Shown: piece after piece, positions 63,700 to 64,000 of the stretch
Numbering within the stretch: position 1 is the stretch's first letter
How the letters are laid out: each line of letters starts with the position of its first letter
From: Thermoleophilia bacterium
GTDB taxonomy: Bacteria > Actinomycetota > Thermoleophilia > RBG-16-64-13
Direction of reading: 5' to 3'
Assembly: GCA_027493445.1 (NCBI GenBank)
Contig: JAOSKU010000001.1
Coordinates: forward strand, 4,537,373-4,601,372
Length of the DNA: 64,000 nucleotides
Position numbers and translations under genes: made by a program
The notes under the pieces: generated by a model
Databases searched by the model: none
What the model was told of the DNA's origin: nothing
Seen by the model: only the letters and a program-made list of their open reading frames with translations

Positions 63700-64000
63700 T
63701 TACACCTCCCCTACTTTGAGCTCCTGCACGAGACTCACCAGGGCAACGGGGTCCTCGACCCGGAAGTGCGCCCGGCCGGCCGAAATGGCCAGGAAGGGAT
63801 CCACCCCCCTCGACGTCGGTCCAGCGCGCCGGTAGCGAATGGACCCGCTCTTCTTGGGGCTTGCGGAAGAACAGCCGGTGCTCCCCCAGGTGTGGGCGTA
63901 GCCCGCAGCTCGAACTCCTGCCCGGTCAACGGGTGGAAGGGGATGGGTGACGATGAATCTCCTCCCACCTGCGGCACCGGCTGTAGTTGAAGGCCTATGA
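63700..64000 (-). pseudogene. DUF5372-like gene with several frameshifts (upstream end beyond window)
   Basis: Fragments in different frames give IPFHPLTGQEFELR, then YAHTWG, EHRLFFRKPQEERVHSLPAR, then VDPFLAISAGRAHFRVEDPV, ending KVGEV at 63700. This is the pattern I associate with DUF5372, small proteins found beside serine recombinases. At least three indels are required, so this copy looks decayed. Confidence 0.5.

Noticed and set aside
1..64000. CRISPR arrays, tRNA and rRNA genes.
   Set aside because: No direct-repeat/spacer pattern, no T-arm/anticodon pattern and no rRNA-like segment was noticed on reading. No dedicated scan could be run.

Overview
The window is high-GC DNA with frequent GTG starts, 4-bp overlapping gene junctions and Thr-rich lipoprotein linkers. 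It holds complete Kdp and Trk potassium systems, two amino-acid-type (Liv/HAAT) ABC importers, an aldehyde-ferredoxin-oxidoreductase/heterodisulfide-reductase (AOR-Hdr) module and an ETF with a fused ferredoxin domain. Together these suggest an anaerobic or facultative, possibly deep-branching actinobacterium. This is inference, because no rRNA or other phylogenetic marker is present and I saw no tRNA.

Layout. 1-6.1 kb (minus): a YtcJ-like amidohydrolase (cut by the window edge) behind livKHMGF. 6.2-9.8 kb: a LuxR regulator bracketed by copies of a ~169-bp inverted-repeat element (MITE-like); one copy is split precisely by a 1.9-kb group II intron. 9.8-13.8 kb: an iron alcohol dehydrogenase, a beta-hydroxyacid dehydrogenase, a VOC protein and a lipoprotein. 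13.9-19.2 kb: an accessory island with AbrB/PIN toxin-antitoxin genes, an MNT nucleotidyltransferase with a tiny overlapping partner, a DUF6398-like gene, a decayed TOTE-type primase-helicase and an MNT remnant. 19.2-21.6 kb: a TetR regulator and an MFS drug exporter. 21.7-35 kb (minus): one potassium supercluster running small membrane protein-kdpFABCDE-histidine kinase-response regulator-trkA-trkA-trkH. 35-38.3 kb: a second accessory island (two VapBC-type pairs, a PIN remnant, a DUF6398 remnant, a dnaE 3' fragment). 38.4-46.6 kb (plus): XRE-cupin regulator, AOR, Fe-S subunit, double-module HdrA with MvhD tail, HdrC, HdrB. 46.8-58.5 kb (plus): an SDR, then a catabolic operon livK, two small proteins, cupin, livHMGF, saccharopine-dehydrogenase-like enzyme, FAD amine/amino-acid oxidoreductase, etfB and etfA with ferredoxin domain. 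58.6-64 kb (minus): nested mobile debris (IS3-like transposase cut by a group II intron, itself cut by a serine-recombinase cassette).

The most striking signal is in the first HdrA module. Once one base is restored in a G run, the position of the second Cys of its conserved Cys-x-x-Cys motif is an in-frame TGA. A perfect 7-bp stem with a GGTC loop lies 20 nt downstream, as expected of a bacterial SECIS element. I read it as a selenocysteine HdrA in a benzoyl-CoA-reductase-class-II (Bam)-like electron-bifurcating complex.

Many genes that look intact at protein level are broken by one-base indels, most often five G/C where six are needed (livG, trkH, hdrA twice, the intron RT), plus trkA, livK2, etfA and others. 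The uniform pattern suggests sequencing or assembly error for these. Truncated genes, and genes that also have lost catalytic residues, look like real decay.
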